DNA from: Candidatus Bathyarchaeota archaeon
Lineage (GTDB): Archaea; Thermoproteota; Bathyarchaeia; TCS64
Length of the DNA stretch: 64,000 nt
Direction of reading: 5' to 3'
Assembly: GCA_026014875.1 (NCBI GenBank)
Contig: JAOZHO010000051.1
Span: 1-64,000 of the forward strand
Positions 15,408 through 24,249 of this stretch are shown here, piece by piece. The notes beneath the pieces were generated by a model that did not search any database, had not been told where the DNA came from, and saw nothing but the letters and a program-made list of their open reading frames with translations. How positions within the stretch are numbered: the first letter of the stretch is position 1; each line of letters starts with the position of its first letter. The position numbers and the translations under genes were made by a program.

Positions 15408-16451
15408 ATGGAACCACGTAAAGTGCAAAAAGTCGGACAGTCAACTCTCTCAGTCTCCCTGCCCATGGCCTGGACCAAGAAAGTAGGGATCCAGAAGGGT
15501 GACCTCGTCTTCATCTCAGAGGAGAGTGACAGCGCGCTACGGTTGACAACGGAGCCAGGTAAGACCGAGAACGATGTCGAGTACGTCGTCAACGTCGACA
15601 GGTGCGATAACACCAAGGTCCTTGCACGTGTCATCGTCGGTAACTATGTCCTGGGCAGGAGCCTACTTAGGGTGGAGTCGAATCGGAGGCTTATGCGGGA
15701 GCAGATCGAGAGCATCAGGGAGGTGACCCATCGCCTGCTGGGAATAGGGATCATCGAAGAGTCTGACCGCCACCTCCTACTTCAGTGCTCTATCGACCCA
15801 AAGAAATTTCCCCTGAAGACCGTGGTGCGCCGCCTCTACGTTCTCACCTCTATCATGTTCAAGGAGACTCTGGACAGCATCGTCGAAGGCGACCTAGAGC
15901 TCGCGAAGGACGCGATCACCCGGGAGTACGAGGCAGATACCATTTACTGGCTCTTGGCCCGCCTCCTAGCATCGGCGCAGCAGTCCAGGGCCGTCGCGGA
16001 TAGCATCGGTATCGAGGACCCCATGGATATCGTCCAACACAGCATCATCGCGTGGTACCTAGAGATGATCGGTGACCGGGTGACCCATATCGCCTCCAAT
16101 GTCATTCAGTTCCAGGAGGTCCGCAAAGAGGAGGACAGCAGCCTCATCGAGCGCCTCAGCCAGATTGGCGTGATCGCTTTCAACATGTTCGACAAGGCTG
16201 TCTCCAGTATCTTCGACGGCAACCTGACCATCGCGAGCGACGCCGTGGATATGTACGACACCATCGAGCGCGAGGAAAGCACCTTGATGAAGAGGTTCCA
16301 TAACGGGAGCAATCCGGAACTCGCCGCAATAATAAGCGAGATCGCATGGGACTTGAAGATTATCGCGGAGCACAGCTCAGCCATCGCCGAGATCGCTATT
16401 GACATCGTTCTCAAGGGGGAGAACGAATACTGTCATGCCAAAGAGGTTTGA
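15408..16451 (+). CDS. PhoU-like regulator with N-terminal AbrB/SpoVT DNA-binding domain
   Basis: 347 residues. The first ~50 residues (VQKVGQSTLSVSLPMAWTKK, GDLVFISEE) form the swapped-hairpin AbrB/SpoVT domain found in archaeal phosphate uptake regulators; the rest is two PhoU three-helix repeats, with negatively charged helices such as REYEADTIYWLL and DTIEREEST that in PhoU bind metal. These proteins regulate phosphate uptake. No pst transport genes are adjacent. ATG 15408 follows GGTGGAG; ATG 15372 is an in-frame alternative that adds 12 residues. Confidence 0.85.
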   Translation: MEPRKVQKVGQSTLSVSLPMAWTKKVGIQKGDLVFISEESDSALRLTTEPGKTENDVEYVVNVDRCDNTKVLARVIVGNYVLGRSLLRVESNRRLMREQIESIREVTHRLLGIGIIEESDRHLLLQCSIDPKKFPLKTVVRRLYVLTSIMFKETLDSIVEGDLELAKDAITREYEADTIYWLLARLLASAQQSRAVADSIGIEDPMDIVQHSIIAWYLEMIGDRVTHIASNVIQFQEVRKEEDSSLIERLSQIGVIAFNMFDKAVSSIFDGNLTIASDAVDMYDTIEREESTLMKRFHNGSNPELAAIISEIAWDLKIIAEHSSAIAEIAIDIVLKGENEYCHAKEV

Positions 16452-16670
16452 CGGAGAACCTGACGAACGTTTTTTATTGAAAAGATAATTTACTCGCTCC
16501 AATATTCGAGCTGAGAATGTCAAGAAATGTGTCACTGCGATGTTATTAATAAGAGTATTGAAGTGCGTGTATATACCAATATATAATGTGACTGATTAAA
16601 ACCCCCAAATTTTCCCTTTTCCGATGGATAATATAAATATGATCAGTGTAGCTTGGTGAGATCGTTGACC
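16452..16670. other. Intergenic with terminator-like and promoter-like parts
   Basis: CGTTTTTTATTG at about 16469 is a U-rich termination candidate for the PhoU-like gene. ATATAAATATGATC at 16631-16644 is a TATA-like box for the next gene. Nothing else seen. Confidence 0.4.
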
Positions 16671-17261
16671 ATGAGCGGCGTCAAGGAGGTCTCATCGTGG
16701 CTCCTCGCAGGGATCGGCAGGGTCATCCAATCCATTGAAGACTCCGAGATCGAGAAGATGATCGATATACTGATCGACCATATAGATCACAAGATTCTGC
16801 TGATCGGTTCCGGGCGAAGCGGATTAGTGGGGCGTACTTTCGCCTTGCGTTTGATGCATCTGGGGTTCACCGTCTACGTGAGCGGGGAGACGATAACCCC
16901 CGCCCTCACCGAAGATGACTTGGTTGTGGCCTTGTCTGGATCTGGCACTACCACCACGGTCGTGGCGCAGGCCGAGGTTGCTAAAAGTGTTGGCTCCACA
17001 GTCATCGCAGTCACCTCACACCCCGATTCTCCCCTCGCTGCCAACGCCCACGAGGTGATCGAGGTGAAGGGGAGGTCGAAGATCGACCAGATATTCGACT
17101 ACGACAAGAGGCAGATTACGGGGGAATACAGCAACGCCCCGCTGGGGACAATGTTCGAGCTCAGCTGCATGATCTTCCTAGACTCGATTATTGCGGAGTT
17201 GATGCAGAGGATCGGGGCCTCGGAGTTAGACCTCAGGAAGAGACATGCCAATGCGGAGTAA
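16671..17261 (+). CDS. hxlB: SIS-domain 6-phospho-3-hexuloisomerase-like protein
   Basis: 196 residues. SIS fold with ILLIGSGRSGLVGRTFA, ALSGSGTTTTVV and the late EYSNAPLGTMFELSCMIFLDSII, a signature that separates phosphohexuloisomerase (PHI) from other SIS proteins. PHI interconverts arabino-3-hexulose-6-phosphate and fructose-6-phosphate; in archaea it works in reverse with HPS to make ribulose-5-phosphate. The HPS partner is not in this window. ATG 16671 is preferred over TTG 16653 because GGTGAG lies ten bases before it and the TATA-like box at 16631-16640 fits. Confidence 0.85.
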   Translation: MSGVKEVSSWLLAGIGRVIQSIEDSEIEKMIDILIDHIDHKILLIGSGRSGLVGRTFALRLMHLGFTVYVSGETITPALTEDDLVVALSGSGTTTTVVAQAEVAKSVGSTVIAVTSHPDSPLAANAHEVIEVKGRSKIDQIFDYDKRQITGEYSNAPLGTMFELSCMIFLDSIIAELMQRIGASELDLRKRHANAE

Positions 17262-17456
17262 AGCCCCTAATTCTCATCAGATTGAAAATATATCATAAAT
17301 ACACCAAATCAGGTTGAGAAATAAAGAAACAATTTAATACAAATTTTATAGAATGTGGTCTTCTTGGGCGAGTTTAAAATAATTGGGTAAAAATTCAGGG
17401 CTTGTGCTGGCTGATGAGGAGCCACTGGGTAAAACGAGTGCTATTGACTGTTTTCC

Positions 17457-17732
17457 CTAGCCTTTCTTCATGGTTATGGTTATGGTGCTTACGTTCCGCT
17501 TCTGGCCTTCCTGGTTCTCAAGTTCTTCTGTGCCAATCTCGATGCTATCGACTGAGAGGTCTTTCAAGAATCTGTTCCTTGTGACTTCAGCCACATCGAC
17601 TGCGGAGCTTATCGCACGTCCCCTGGCCTTCAAATGCACAGTGCTTCCGTCGCCCTGAAGAGAGCTCAGGACAGCGAGGCAGTAGTTCATGATAGGCTTG
17701 TTCCCGATATAGACGATGTTCCTGTCGGACAT
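17457..17732 (-). CDS. albA: Alba chromatin protein (copy 2)
   Basis: 91 residues from ATG 17732 (starting MSDRNIVYIGNKPIMNY). The core [20 protein letters not shown] is nearly the same as in copy 1 at 3336, and the last strand [13 protein letters not shown] is present. It sits in the core genome, divergent from the SSB gene. TATA-like GGTTTTAATAGG lies about 30 bases upstream. Two Alba types are common in archaea and can form heterodimers. The open frame continues upstream to 17873 but that part is not conserved-looking. Confidence 0.94.
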   Translation of the reverse strand: MSDRNIVYIGNKPIMNYCLAVLSSLQGDGSTVHLKARGRAISSAVDVAEVTRNRFLKDLSVDSIEIGTEELENQEGQKRNVSTITITMKKG

Positions 17733-17914
17733 TGCAAAGTTTTCATGCGAAGACAGGCCTATTAAAACCTTCGGTGGAATAAAACCAACATTTTCTGAAC
17801 AAGAAACTATTTTGAAGCCGTATAAATCGTGGAAATTTTTACGCTCACTCGAAACAACAAGCCTTATATTCATGTCGGGGTGATTTTCGCTCGCATAAAA
17901 CGAGTAGAAACAAA

Positions 17915-18361
17915 ATGGCGTCTGACGATAACGAAGTCGATATGGTGAAAATCGGGAATCTAACCCAGTACAGCAGAAAGGTATACACAGTTGCTAAGGT
18001 AATCTCCAAGACCGAGGAGAGAGAGGTTACATCGAGGTCCGATATGTCGACCCACAAGGTCGCTGAGGCACTCATCGCCGACGAAACGGGGAGCATCTAT
18101 CTCACTCTCTGGGACGATGTCTTGGACCAAGTTGAGGATGACCAGATCTTAAACATCAAGGATGCGTACGTCAACCTGTTCAGAGGTTCCATGCGTCTCA
18201 ACCTAGGCCGGTACGGGAGCTACGAGCTTCTGGACGAGGCCCCCTTTGAGGACGTGGACCTCGATAACAACCTGTCGAGCAAGGTGTTCGAGAGGCAGCC
18301 CAGGGGCTACGACAGGAGTCGGGGCCGGGGCTACAGCCGGGGCCAGAGTAGACGATACTAG
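17915..18361 (+). CDS. ssb: OB-fold single-stranded DNA-binding protein (Sulfolobus type)
   Basis: 148 residues, the size of the Sulfolobus SSB. A single OB fold (YTVAKVISKTEEREV, ALIADETGSIYLTLWDD, INIKDAYVNLF-like strand NIKDAYVNLF) is followed by a flexible tail rich in Arg-Gly (DRSRGRGYSRGQSRRY). The tail replaces the acidic protein-docking end of bacterial SSB and may itself bind nucleic acid. Acts in replication and repair, consistent with MCM and GINS in the window. ATG 17915 follows TATA-like CCTTATATTC. Confidence 0.85.
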   Translation: MASDDNEVDMVKIGNLTQYSRKVYTVAKVISKTEEREVTSRSDMSTHKVAEALIADETGSIYLTLWDDVLDQVEDDQILNIKDAYVNLFRGSMRLNLGRYGSYELLDEAPFEDVDLDNNLSSKVFERQPRGYDRSRGRGYSRGQSRRY

Positions 18362-18585
18362 ATACACTCACCGCTACAATTACACAATTTTTTTCTTTAT
18401 CATAGCCTAGTAGACCCTTCCTCTACAACTGAGGAGTAATAGGGGTTTTATCACTGACGGGATCGCTTTCTTTTATCCAATAATTCGCTTCCAATCTCGA
18501 TTTTTTCCATGTGATCAGAGAAATAGATTTAAATTGATGCCGTTTGGTGACTATAGCGTATTCCGGATTAAAGGTTTGAAACGAT
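18362..18585. other. Intergenic: SSB terminator and EF-2 promoter
   Basis: CAATTTTTTTCTTTATC at about 18387 is a U-rich terminator candidate. AGATTTAAATTG at about 18525-18537 is a TATA-like box for the EF-2 gene, leaving a leader of some 30 bases. Confidence 0.45.
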
Positions 18586-20793
18586 ATGCCCAGGTTCAAG
18601 CAGACAAAAGAGATCCTGAGCCTGATGCACGACAAGGAGCACATCAGGAACATAGGGATCATCGCGCACATCGACCACGGAAAGACGACGATGAGCGACA
18701 GCCTCCTCGCCATGGCGGGCCTCATGGCCCCCGATAGGGCGGGGGAGACGAGGGCCCTCGACTTCCTCGAGGAGGAGCAGCGGAGAGGTATCACCATCAA
18801 GACGGCGAACATCAGCCTCCTCTATGAGGAGGATGGTCAGCCGTACGTCATCAACCTCATCGACACCCCCGGGCACGTCGACTTCTCAGGGAAGGTGACC
18901 CGGGCCCTCAGGGCCCTGGACGGCTGCATCCTCCTGGTGGACGCCGTGGAGGAGTTCCAGATCATGACCGAGGTGAGGCTCCGGGTCGCCCTCGATGAGA
19001 GGGTGAGGCCGGTGATGTACATCAACAAGTTCGACCGGCTCATCAAGGAGCTCAAGATGGACGCCGACGCCGTCATGAAGAAGCTCATGAGGGTCATCAA
19101 CCAGTTCAACACCATCGTTCAGACCTACGGCGAGGACGCCATAAGGAACAAGTGGACCGTCAACGCGGCCGATGGCACCGTCGCCTTCGGCTCCGCACTG
19201 GACAGGTGGGGATTCACACTACCCCAGCTCAAGGCGAAGGGGCTCACGTTCAAGGACATCGTGGACTTTTATAAGAACGGGGAGCTCGAAAAACTTCAGG
19301 AGCTTCTGCCCCTCCCCGACGCCATCTTCTCGATGGCCGTCCATAATCTCCCAAATCCCGTCGAGTCTCAGCCCTTCCGGCTTGAGAAGATCTGGATGGG
19401 GGATATAGAGAGTCCTCTGGGGCAGGCCATGGTGAACCTCGAGGACGATGGACCCCTAATGGTGGCTATCACAAACGTCCTCATCGACCCTCAGGCAGGG
19501 GTCGTGAGCACGGGGCGCATCTTCTCCGGCACCATCAGGAAGGGACAGGACGTCTACCTCCTCATAGCGAACAAGAAGTACAAGATCCAGCAGGTCGCCA
19601 TCTATATGGGCCAGTACCGGGAGATCGTGGAAGAAATCCCCGCTGGGAACCTGGTGGCCCTCCTGGGCCTCGATCAGGGTAGAGCCGGGGAAACCCTCGT
19701 CAGCTTCGCGGACAGCGAGGGCGCGCTCGGCTTCGAGTCCATCAAATACATCTCCGACCCCGTGCTGACGGTGGCCGTGGAGCCCAAGAGGCCCACGGAC
19801 CTTCCGAGGCTCATCGATGCGATGCAGAAGCTATCCATCCAGGACCCGAACCTCGTCGCCACCATCAACCAGGAGACAGGGGAGTATCTGCTCTCGGGGA
19901 TGGGGGAGCTTCACCTCGAGATCGCGCTCAAGGACCTTGAGAGGGATCACCGTCTCGACGTCACCGCGACGGAGCCCACCGTCGTCTACAGGGAGGCCAT
20001 CCAGCATGCGGTTGGCCCCTTCATGGGGAAGAGCCCCAACAAGCACAACAGGATCTGGTTCAACATAGAGCCCCTGGAGCCAGCGATCGTCGAACTCATC
20101 AGGAACGGGGAGCTGAGCGAGCTGAGCTCCCGGCGCCAGAGGGAGATGGCACTCCGTGAGAAGGCGGGGTGGAACGTCAGGGACTCGAGGAGAGTCGTAT
20201 CGGTGGGCCAGAACGCCAACCTCTTCACAGACTTTACCTCGGGGATCCAGGGCCTCCGTGAAGTCCTCCAGCACTTGGCGGGAGGGTTCCAGTGGGCGCT
20301 AGAGTCGGGCCCCTTCGCAGGGGAAGCCGTCCGAGGCATCCACGTCAAGCTGATGGACGCCCAGCTCCACGAGGACCCCGTCCACCGGGGACCGGCCCAG
20401 ATGATGCCCGCCGCGCGGGGGGCTCTCTACGCGGGAATCCTCTCGGCGGATCCCACCCTCCTGGAGCCCATCTACAAGATCCAGGTCAGGATACCCCCCG
20501 ACGAGCTGGGGAGCGTCACCGGCCTCATTAGCCGGAAGCGGGGGAGCATCCACAACGTGGAGCAGTCCGGCCCCGCAGTAACCGTGACGGGCATGATCCC
20601 TGTCTCCGAGACCCTGGGCCTATCCCAGGAGATGCGGGCCGCGACCTCCGGGAGCGCCTTCTGGCAGAGCACCTTCGACCACTGGGCCCCCGTGCCCAAC
20701 ACGCTCCTCATGGATACCGTGCGCAAGGTGAGGGCCAAGAAGGGAATGGAGCCCGACCCCCCTCACGCGAGCAGGTACATCGTGCGGGAATAG
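18586..20793 (+). CDS. fusA: Translation elongation factor EF-2
   Basis: 735 residues, the archaeal EF-2 size. GTPase that moves tRNAs and mRNA during elongation. G1 AHIDHGKT (27-34), G2 RRGITIKTA, G3 DTPGHVDF, G4 NKFD are all intact. Domain IV carries LHEDPVHRGPAQ; the His of HRGPAQ (residue 600) is the diphthamide site, so the modification pathway is expected. It ends with the usual SRYIVRE-type tail. Single gene with its own promoter. Confidence 0.97.
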   Translation: MPRFKQTKEILSLMHDKEHIRNIGIIAHIDHGKTTMSDSLLAMAGLMAPDRAGETRALDFLEEEQRRGITIKTANISLLYEEDGQPYVINLIDTPGHVDFSGKVTRALRALDGCILLVDAVEEFQIMTEVRLRVALDERVRPVMYINKFDRLIKELKMDADAVMKKLMRVINQFNTIVQTYGEDAIRNKWTVNAADGTVAFGSALDRWGFTLPQLKAKGLTFKDIVDFYKNGELEKLQELLPLPDAIFSMAVHNLPNPVESQPFRLEKIWMGDIESPLGQAMVNLEDDGPLMVAITNVLIDPQAGVVSTGRIFSGTIRKGQDVYLLIANKKYKIQQVAIYMGQYREIVEEIPAGNLVALLGLDQGRAGETLVSFADSEGALGFESIKYISDPVLTVAVEPKRPTDLPRLIDAMQKLSIQDPNLVATINQETGEYLLSGMGELHLEIALKDLERDHRLDVTATEPTVVYREAIQHAVGPFMGKSPNKHNRIWFNIEPLEPAIVELIRNGELSELSSRRQREMALREKAGWNVRDSRRVVSVGQNANLFTDFTSGIQGLREVLQHLAGGFQWALESGPFAGEAVRGIHVKLMDAQLHEDPVHRGPAQMMPAARGALYAGILSADPTLLEPIYKIQVRIPPDELGSVTGLISRKRGSIHNVEQSGPAVTVTGMIPVSETLGLSQEMRAATSGSAFWQSTFDHWAPVPNTLLMDTVRKVRAKKGMEPDPPHASRYIVRE

Positions 20794-20890
20794 CCGATTC
20801 CCCCTTTTCCCTCGGCCAGACACGGAGCGAAAGCTCCGCAACACTTTTTGAATCTCCCCTACATGACTTCATCCAAGGCTGATCCCCACC

Positions 20891-22282
20891 GTGTTCCGCA
20901 ACAGAGACGAACTACTGGAGAACTCATCATCCGATATCCTGCGACAACTAAGAACGGACGCCTTGGACATCTTGGAGGCCGCGGTGAATGCGGTGGATCC
21001 AGGAGAGGCCGTCAGGCGTAGCCTCAGCGTAAAGGGAAACCATCTAACGATTCGAGGGGCCGAATGGGACTTGGACCGCTTCGAGGGCATCCATGTCATA
21101 GGAGGCGGTAAAGCCTGCGGAGCGATGGCCGAGGCCGTCGAGGAGATTCTGGGCGATAGGATTTCATCGGGGACAGTAAACGTCCTGAAGGGAACGGAGT
21201 CGAGGCATCACCTCGCTAGGGTCTCGCTGAATGGGGCCTCCCACCCCATACCCGATGTGGACGGCGTCGCAGGCGTTCAGAGAATGATGGAGACATTGGA
21301 CGGCGTGGGGGCGTCAGACCTGGTCATCGTGCTCATCTCCGGGGGAGGCTCCTCGCTTCTGGCATATCCCGCTGAGGGTGTAGCCCTCGAGGACATCCAG
21401 GATGTGACGCAGAAGCTGCTCATGAGCGGGGCCACCATCGGTGAGCTCAACGCCGTCCGGAAGCACCTCTCCGCCGTAAAGGGAGGGCAGCTGGCCCAGA
21501 GATCCCGAGGAGCCACGGTGATCAGCTTGATTCTATCCGACGTGGTGGGGGATCCCACCGGCACGATCGCTTCAGGTCCAACTTCCCCCGACGAGACCAC
21601 GTTTGGAGAAGCCCGAGATGTCCTTGAGCGGTTCGACATCTGGGAGGGTGCCCCTCGAATCGTCCGGGAGCGCCTGGAGGAGGGGGCGCGGGGGAAGATC
21701 CCTGAGACCCCCAAACCGGGTGATCCCATCTTCCAGAGGGTCCGGAACTTCGTCATCGGGAGCAACCTCGTGGCCGCTCGAGCCGCTGTGGAGAGGGCGG
21801 GAGAGCTGGGCTACAATGCTGAGTTGGTGTCCACCGAGGTTGAGGGGGAGGCCAGGGAGGTGGGGAGGTCCTTCGCAGAGGCCGCCCTCAGCGTGACCCG
21901 CCATGGTTCCCCTGTAAGGGCTCCAGCCGTTCTGGTGGCCGGGGGAGAGACCACCGTCTCCGTGAGGGGCGGAGGGGTGGGTGGGAGGAACATGGAGGTT
22001 GCCCTCGCTGCCTCGGAGGGGATCGAGGGCGTGGCATCTGTGGTTGCAGCATTGGCGACGGATGGCATAGACGGCCCGACGGTGGCAGCCGGGGCGATGG
22101 TGGACGGCTCGACGCTGGTCCGGGCGAGGGACCGGGGCCTCGATCCCTCCAAGTATCTGTCCGAGAACGACTCTTACACGTTCTTCCAGAGTCTGGGGGA
22201 CGCCTTCATAACCGGGCCCACGGGCACCAACGTCAACGACCTGACCCTCATACTGGTGGTGGGCCCAGAGGAATCGGATTGA
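20891..22282 (+). CDS. gck: Glycerate 2-kinase (MOFRL/GckA family)
   Basis: 463 residues, close to the usual ~440. Makes 2-phosphoglycerate from D-glycerate with ATP, feeding the lower glycolytic pathway. Visible family marks: VIGGGKACGAMAEAVE, VLISGGGSSLLAYP, LNAVRKHLSAVKGGQL and, in the C-terminal MOFRL domain, VAGGETTVSVRGGGVGGRNME and GTDG-like ALATDGIDGPT. Start GTG 20891. Its last bases overlap the Toprim gene (stop TGA inside ATTGA), so the two are co-translated. Confidence 0.92.
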   Translation: MFRNRDELLENSSSDILRQLRTDALDILEAAVNAVDPGEAVRRSLSVKGNHLTIRGAEWDLDRFEGIHVIGGGKACGAMAEAVEEILGDRISSGTVNVLKGTESRHHLARVSLNGASHPIPDVDGVAGVQRMMETLDGVGASDLVIVLISGGGSSLLAYPAEGVALEDIQDVTQKLLMSGATIGELNAVRKHLSAVKGGQLAQRSRGATVISLILSDVVGDPTGTIASGPTSPDETTFGEARDVLERFDIWEGAPRIVRERLEEGARGKIPETPKPGDPIFQRVRNFVIGSNLVAARAAVERAGELGYNAELVSTEVEGEAREVGRSFAEAALSVTRHGSPVRAPAVLVAGGETTVSVRGGGVGGRNMEVALAASEGIEGVASVVAALATDGIDGPTVAAGAMVDGSTLVRARDRGLDPSKYLSENDSYTFFQSLGDAFITGPTGTNVNDLTLILVVGPEESD

Positions 22283-22677
22283 AGAAGAGGCGGAGGATCG
22301 GGTCCACGGACCAGGCCCTGGAGAGATTAACCCGCCTCCTGGGAGAGCTCGAGACCCTGGTCGACATAGTTATCGTGGAGGGCCCGAGGGACCTAGAAGC
22401 CCTGAGGCTGCTCGGTTTCAAGGGCGAGGTCTCCCTCTTCTCTCAGGTGGGGGTCCCCGACGCGGATTTCATGGATACCGCTTCGAGGGAGTACGGATCC
22501 GTGGCCATTCTGACGGACTTTGACGAGGAGGGGCGCAAGATCGATCTCGCCCTCTCGGAGGGGTTCGAGAGACGGGGGCTGAGGGTCGAGAAGGAGTTGA
22601 GGTATGAGATGGGTCGGATCATGGCCGCCCTCAGGGTCTACGCCATAGAGTCCCTGGACAACGTCCAGGATAAGTAA
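22279..22677 (+). CDS. Small Toprim-domain protein
   Basis: 132 residues consisting mainly of a Toprim fold: VIVEGPRDLEALRLLG supplies the catalytic Glu and ILTDFDEEGRKI the DxD metal pair. Stand-alone Toprim proteins of this archaeal kind (UPF0292) are related to RNase M5 and primase domains and are thought to act on RNA or DNA, but the substrate is unknown. Starts with TTG 22279, overlapping the glycerate kinase by four bases. Confidence 0.85.
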   Translation: MKKRRRIGSTDQALERLTRLLGELETLVDIVIVEGPRDLEALRLLGFKGEVSLFSQVGVPDADFMDTASREYGSVAILTDFDEEGRKIDLALSEGFERRGLRVEKELRYEMGRIMAALRVYAIESLDNVQDK

Positions 22678-22730
22678 TAGGCTGGAGAAAGGGATTATAA
22701 CCTTTCACGACTCTCTAAGGGTGTCCCAAA

Positions 22731-23024
22731 ATGATAATGGTTGAAAACCTGGATATCGACGGAAAGGCTTTCCAAGGGCTCAAGGTCGAGCTGAAGGGGC
22801 TCCCTCCCCTGGTCCTCATCGAGGGAGACAAGGGATTCGTGATGTGTGGCTACCTCAACATCGATGCCGCCGAGTCCCTGGGAGCGACTGCCGCCGTGGT
22901 CTCCGGGGTGAGCAGCTGGGATGATGTCCTAAACGCCCAGATAAAGACGGCCACGACGAAGGCCAAGGCAATGGGGTTGGAGCCCGGCAAGGTCGTCAGG
23001 GACGTCATCGCCGCCCTGGCTTAG
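22731..23024 (+). CDS. DUF1805 (YunC) family protein
   Basis: 97 residues. The pattern KGFVMCGYLNIDAAESLGATAAVVSGV (in parts: GFVMCGYLNIDAAESLG) matches DUF1805/YunC, small alpha/beta proteins of unknown function found in archaea and Bacillus. One conserved Cys sits in MCGYLN. ATG 22731, or ATG 22737 two codons later. It follows the Toprim gene by 53 bases and has its own TATA-like GGGATTATAACC. Confidence 0.8.
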   Translation: MIMVENLDIDGKAFQGLKVELKGLPPLVLIEGDKGFVMCGYLNIDAAESLGATAAVVSGVSSWDDVLNAQIKTATTKAKAMGLEPGKVVRDVIAALA

Positions 23025-23259
23025 CATTGAATTCTGGCGCAGAGCCCCTCCTCCTCCCTTTTTGCGTCTCCCTAAAAGATTCCTGCCATAGGAGAGGAAC
23101 CGTATGTCAAAGTCGTCATTGAGACGTCATATCACATTGGCCGTTATCTCTACTTCGCGCACGAGAGGTCCTATCCGTTCGCCGGGGACTGCTCAACGAT
23201 GGGGGCTACATCGATAACCTCTACAATGACGTTTTATGCGTGGAGTGGGGGCTCTCGTT
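23025..23259. other. Intergenic with a possible coding remnant
   Basis: Between the DUF1805 and DUF167 genes. One frame reads VKVVIETSYHIGRYLYFAHE and a shifted frame then reads NDGGYIDNLYNDVLCVEWG, both with coding-like composition. This may be a frameshifted gene fragment; no family recognised. Confidence 0.25.
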
Positions 23260-23529
23260 CTAAGGATGGCTCTCGTCCTCGATCTCAACGATCTTCGTGG
23301 TGGAAGTCATCCCGCGCACGATCCGGGCTTGCCGCCCGAAGTGTTTCTTGAGGAGCTTCAGGACGGCGACGTTGGCTTTCCCCTTCTTCCTCTGTGCCTT
23401 CACCCGCACGATGTAGCAATCCCCCTCTCCTCGGATCACCTCGTCCTTCTTCGATCCCGTTTTCACTTCGACCGTGATCCTCAACTGGGGGGCCTCTCGG
23501 TATCCCTTCTCTTGATGAATGAATAACAA
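23260..23529 (-). CDS. DUF167 (YggU-like) family protein
   Basis: 89 residues. The family pattern VEVKTGSKKDEVI, YIVRVKAQRKKGKANVAVLKLL and the late RIVRGMTSTTKIVEI is complete. DUF167 proteins are small alpha/beta proteins of unknown function found in all domains. Start taken as TTG 23529; a TTG at the LRITVEVK segment is an alternative that removes 15 residues. Confidence 0.85.
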   Translation of the reverse strand: MLFIHQEKGYREAPQLRITVEVKTGSKKDEVIRGEGDCYIVRVKAQRKKGKANVAVLKLLKKHFGRQARIVRGMTSTTKIVEIEDESHP

Positions 23530-23603
23530 TTATGCTGCGCTGGATCGTCGATGTCGGATAAAAGGGAAATTCCCCTTAAGGGGAGTGGACATGGGTTCTG
23601 TTC

Positions 23604-24005
23604 TCAGAGTCCGGGGACGTCGTCTGCCTTTGGGCCCAGGGACTCTCTCAGCGCTTCGAGGGTCTGGTTCGGGAAGTCTTTCATGAGGCTGTCGAAGACG
23701 GATTTCACGATGTATCTCTGGAATCCCTCCTCGTCGAGGGCGGGGGTGTATTTCCTGCGGGTGCCGCCTTTGCATGTCTCCTCGGTGTAGTTGAGTATGC
23801 CTTCGTCGCACATGCTGTTGAGGAAGTTGATTATTGACGCCCGGGAGATCTTGCCGCCGTCCAGCGCTCCGTTCACGTTAATGTAGACCTGTCTGGAGGT
23901 GACTCCCTCCTCTGCGTTCTTCCAGACGTGTTTCATGGCCTCGATCTGGTATGTTCTCAGCACTTTCTCTAATCCCGTTTTCGTTGGATCTATCGTCAGT
24001 GGCAT
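23604..24005 (-). CDS. Winged-helix transcriptional regulator
   Basis: 133 residues. A helix-turn-helix with wing is visible: EAMKHVWKNAEEGVTSRQVY, KISRASIINFLNSMCDEGIL and the wing YTEETCKGGTRRKYTP, like BlaI/MecI-type and related archaeal regulators. The C-terminal helix (QRYIVKSVFDSLMKDF) probably dimerises. ATG 24005 starts the conserved part (MPLTIDP). Target unknown; it lies at the border of the AT-rich island. Confidence 0.75.
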   Translation of the reverse strand: MPLTIDPTKTGLEKVLRTYQIEAMKHVWKNAEEGVTSRQVYINVNGALDGGKISRASIINFLNSMCDEGILNYTEETCKGGTRRKYTPALDEEGFQRYIVKSVFDSLMKDFPNQTLEALRESLGPKADDVPGL

Positions 24006-24029
24006 TTTGTTCACCTGAGTAATGCACAA

Positions 24030-24249
24030 GATAATCCGGTTTTCTATAAAAGTCTTAGTGTTTAAATCCCCTAAATCATGGTAGAAAGGGGAGTAATGTC
24101 TCTAATTGTTAAGACAATTTGCATAATTTTATGGCATTATATCATTCCACATCTGAAATCGTTTACAATCAATAATTCCAAGATACTGACTAGAGAAACT
24201 GCATTTTCTTATATTGGTTATTAGGCTGACTCGCTCAACCTATTTCTAG
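24030..24249. other. AT-rich intergenic at the left edge of the nuclease island
   Basis: Composition falls sharply from about 24050. I see no gene, repeat or promoter that I can support. Confidence 0.35.
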
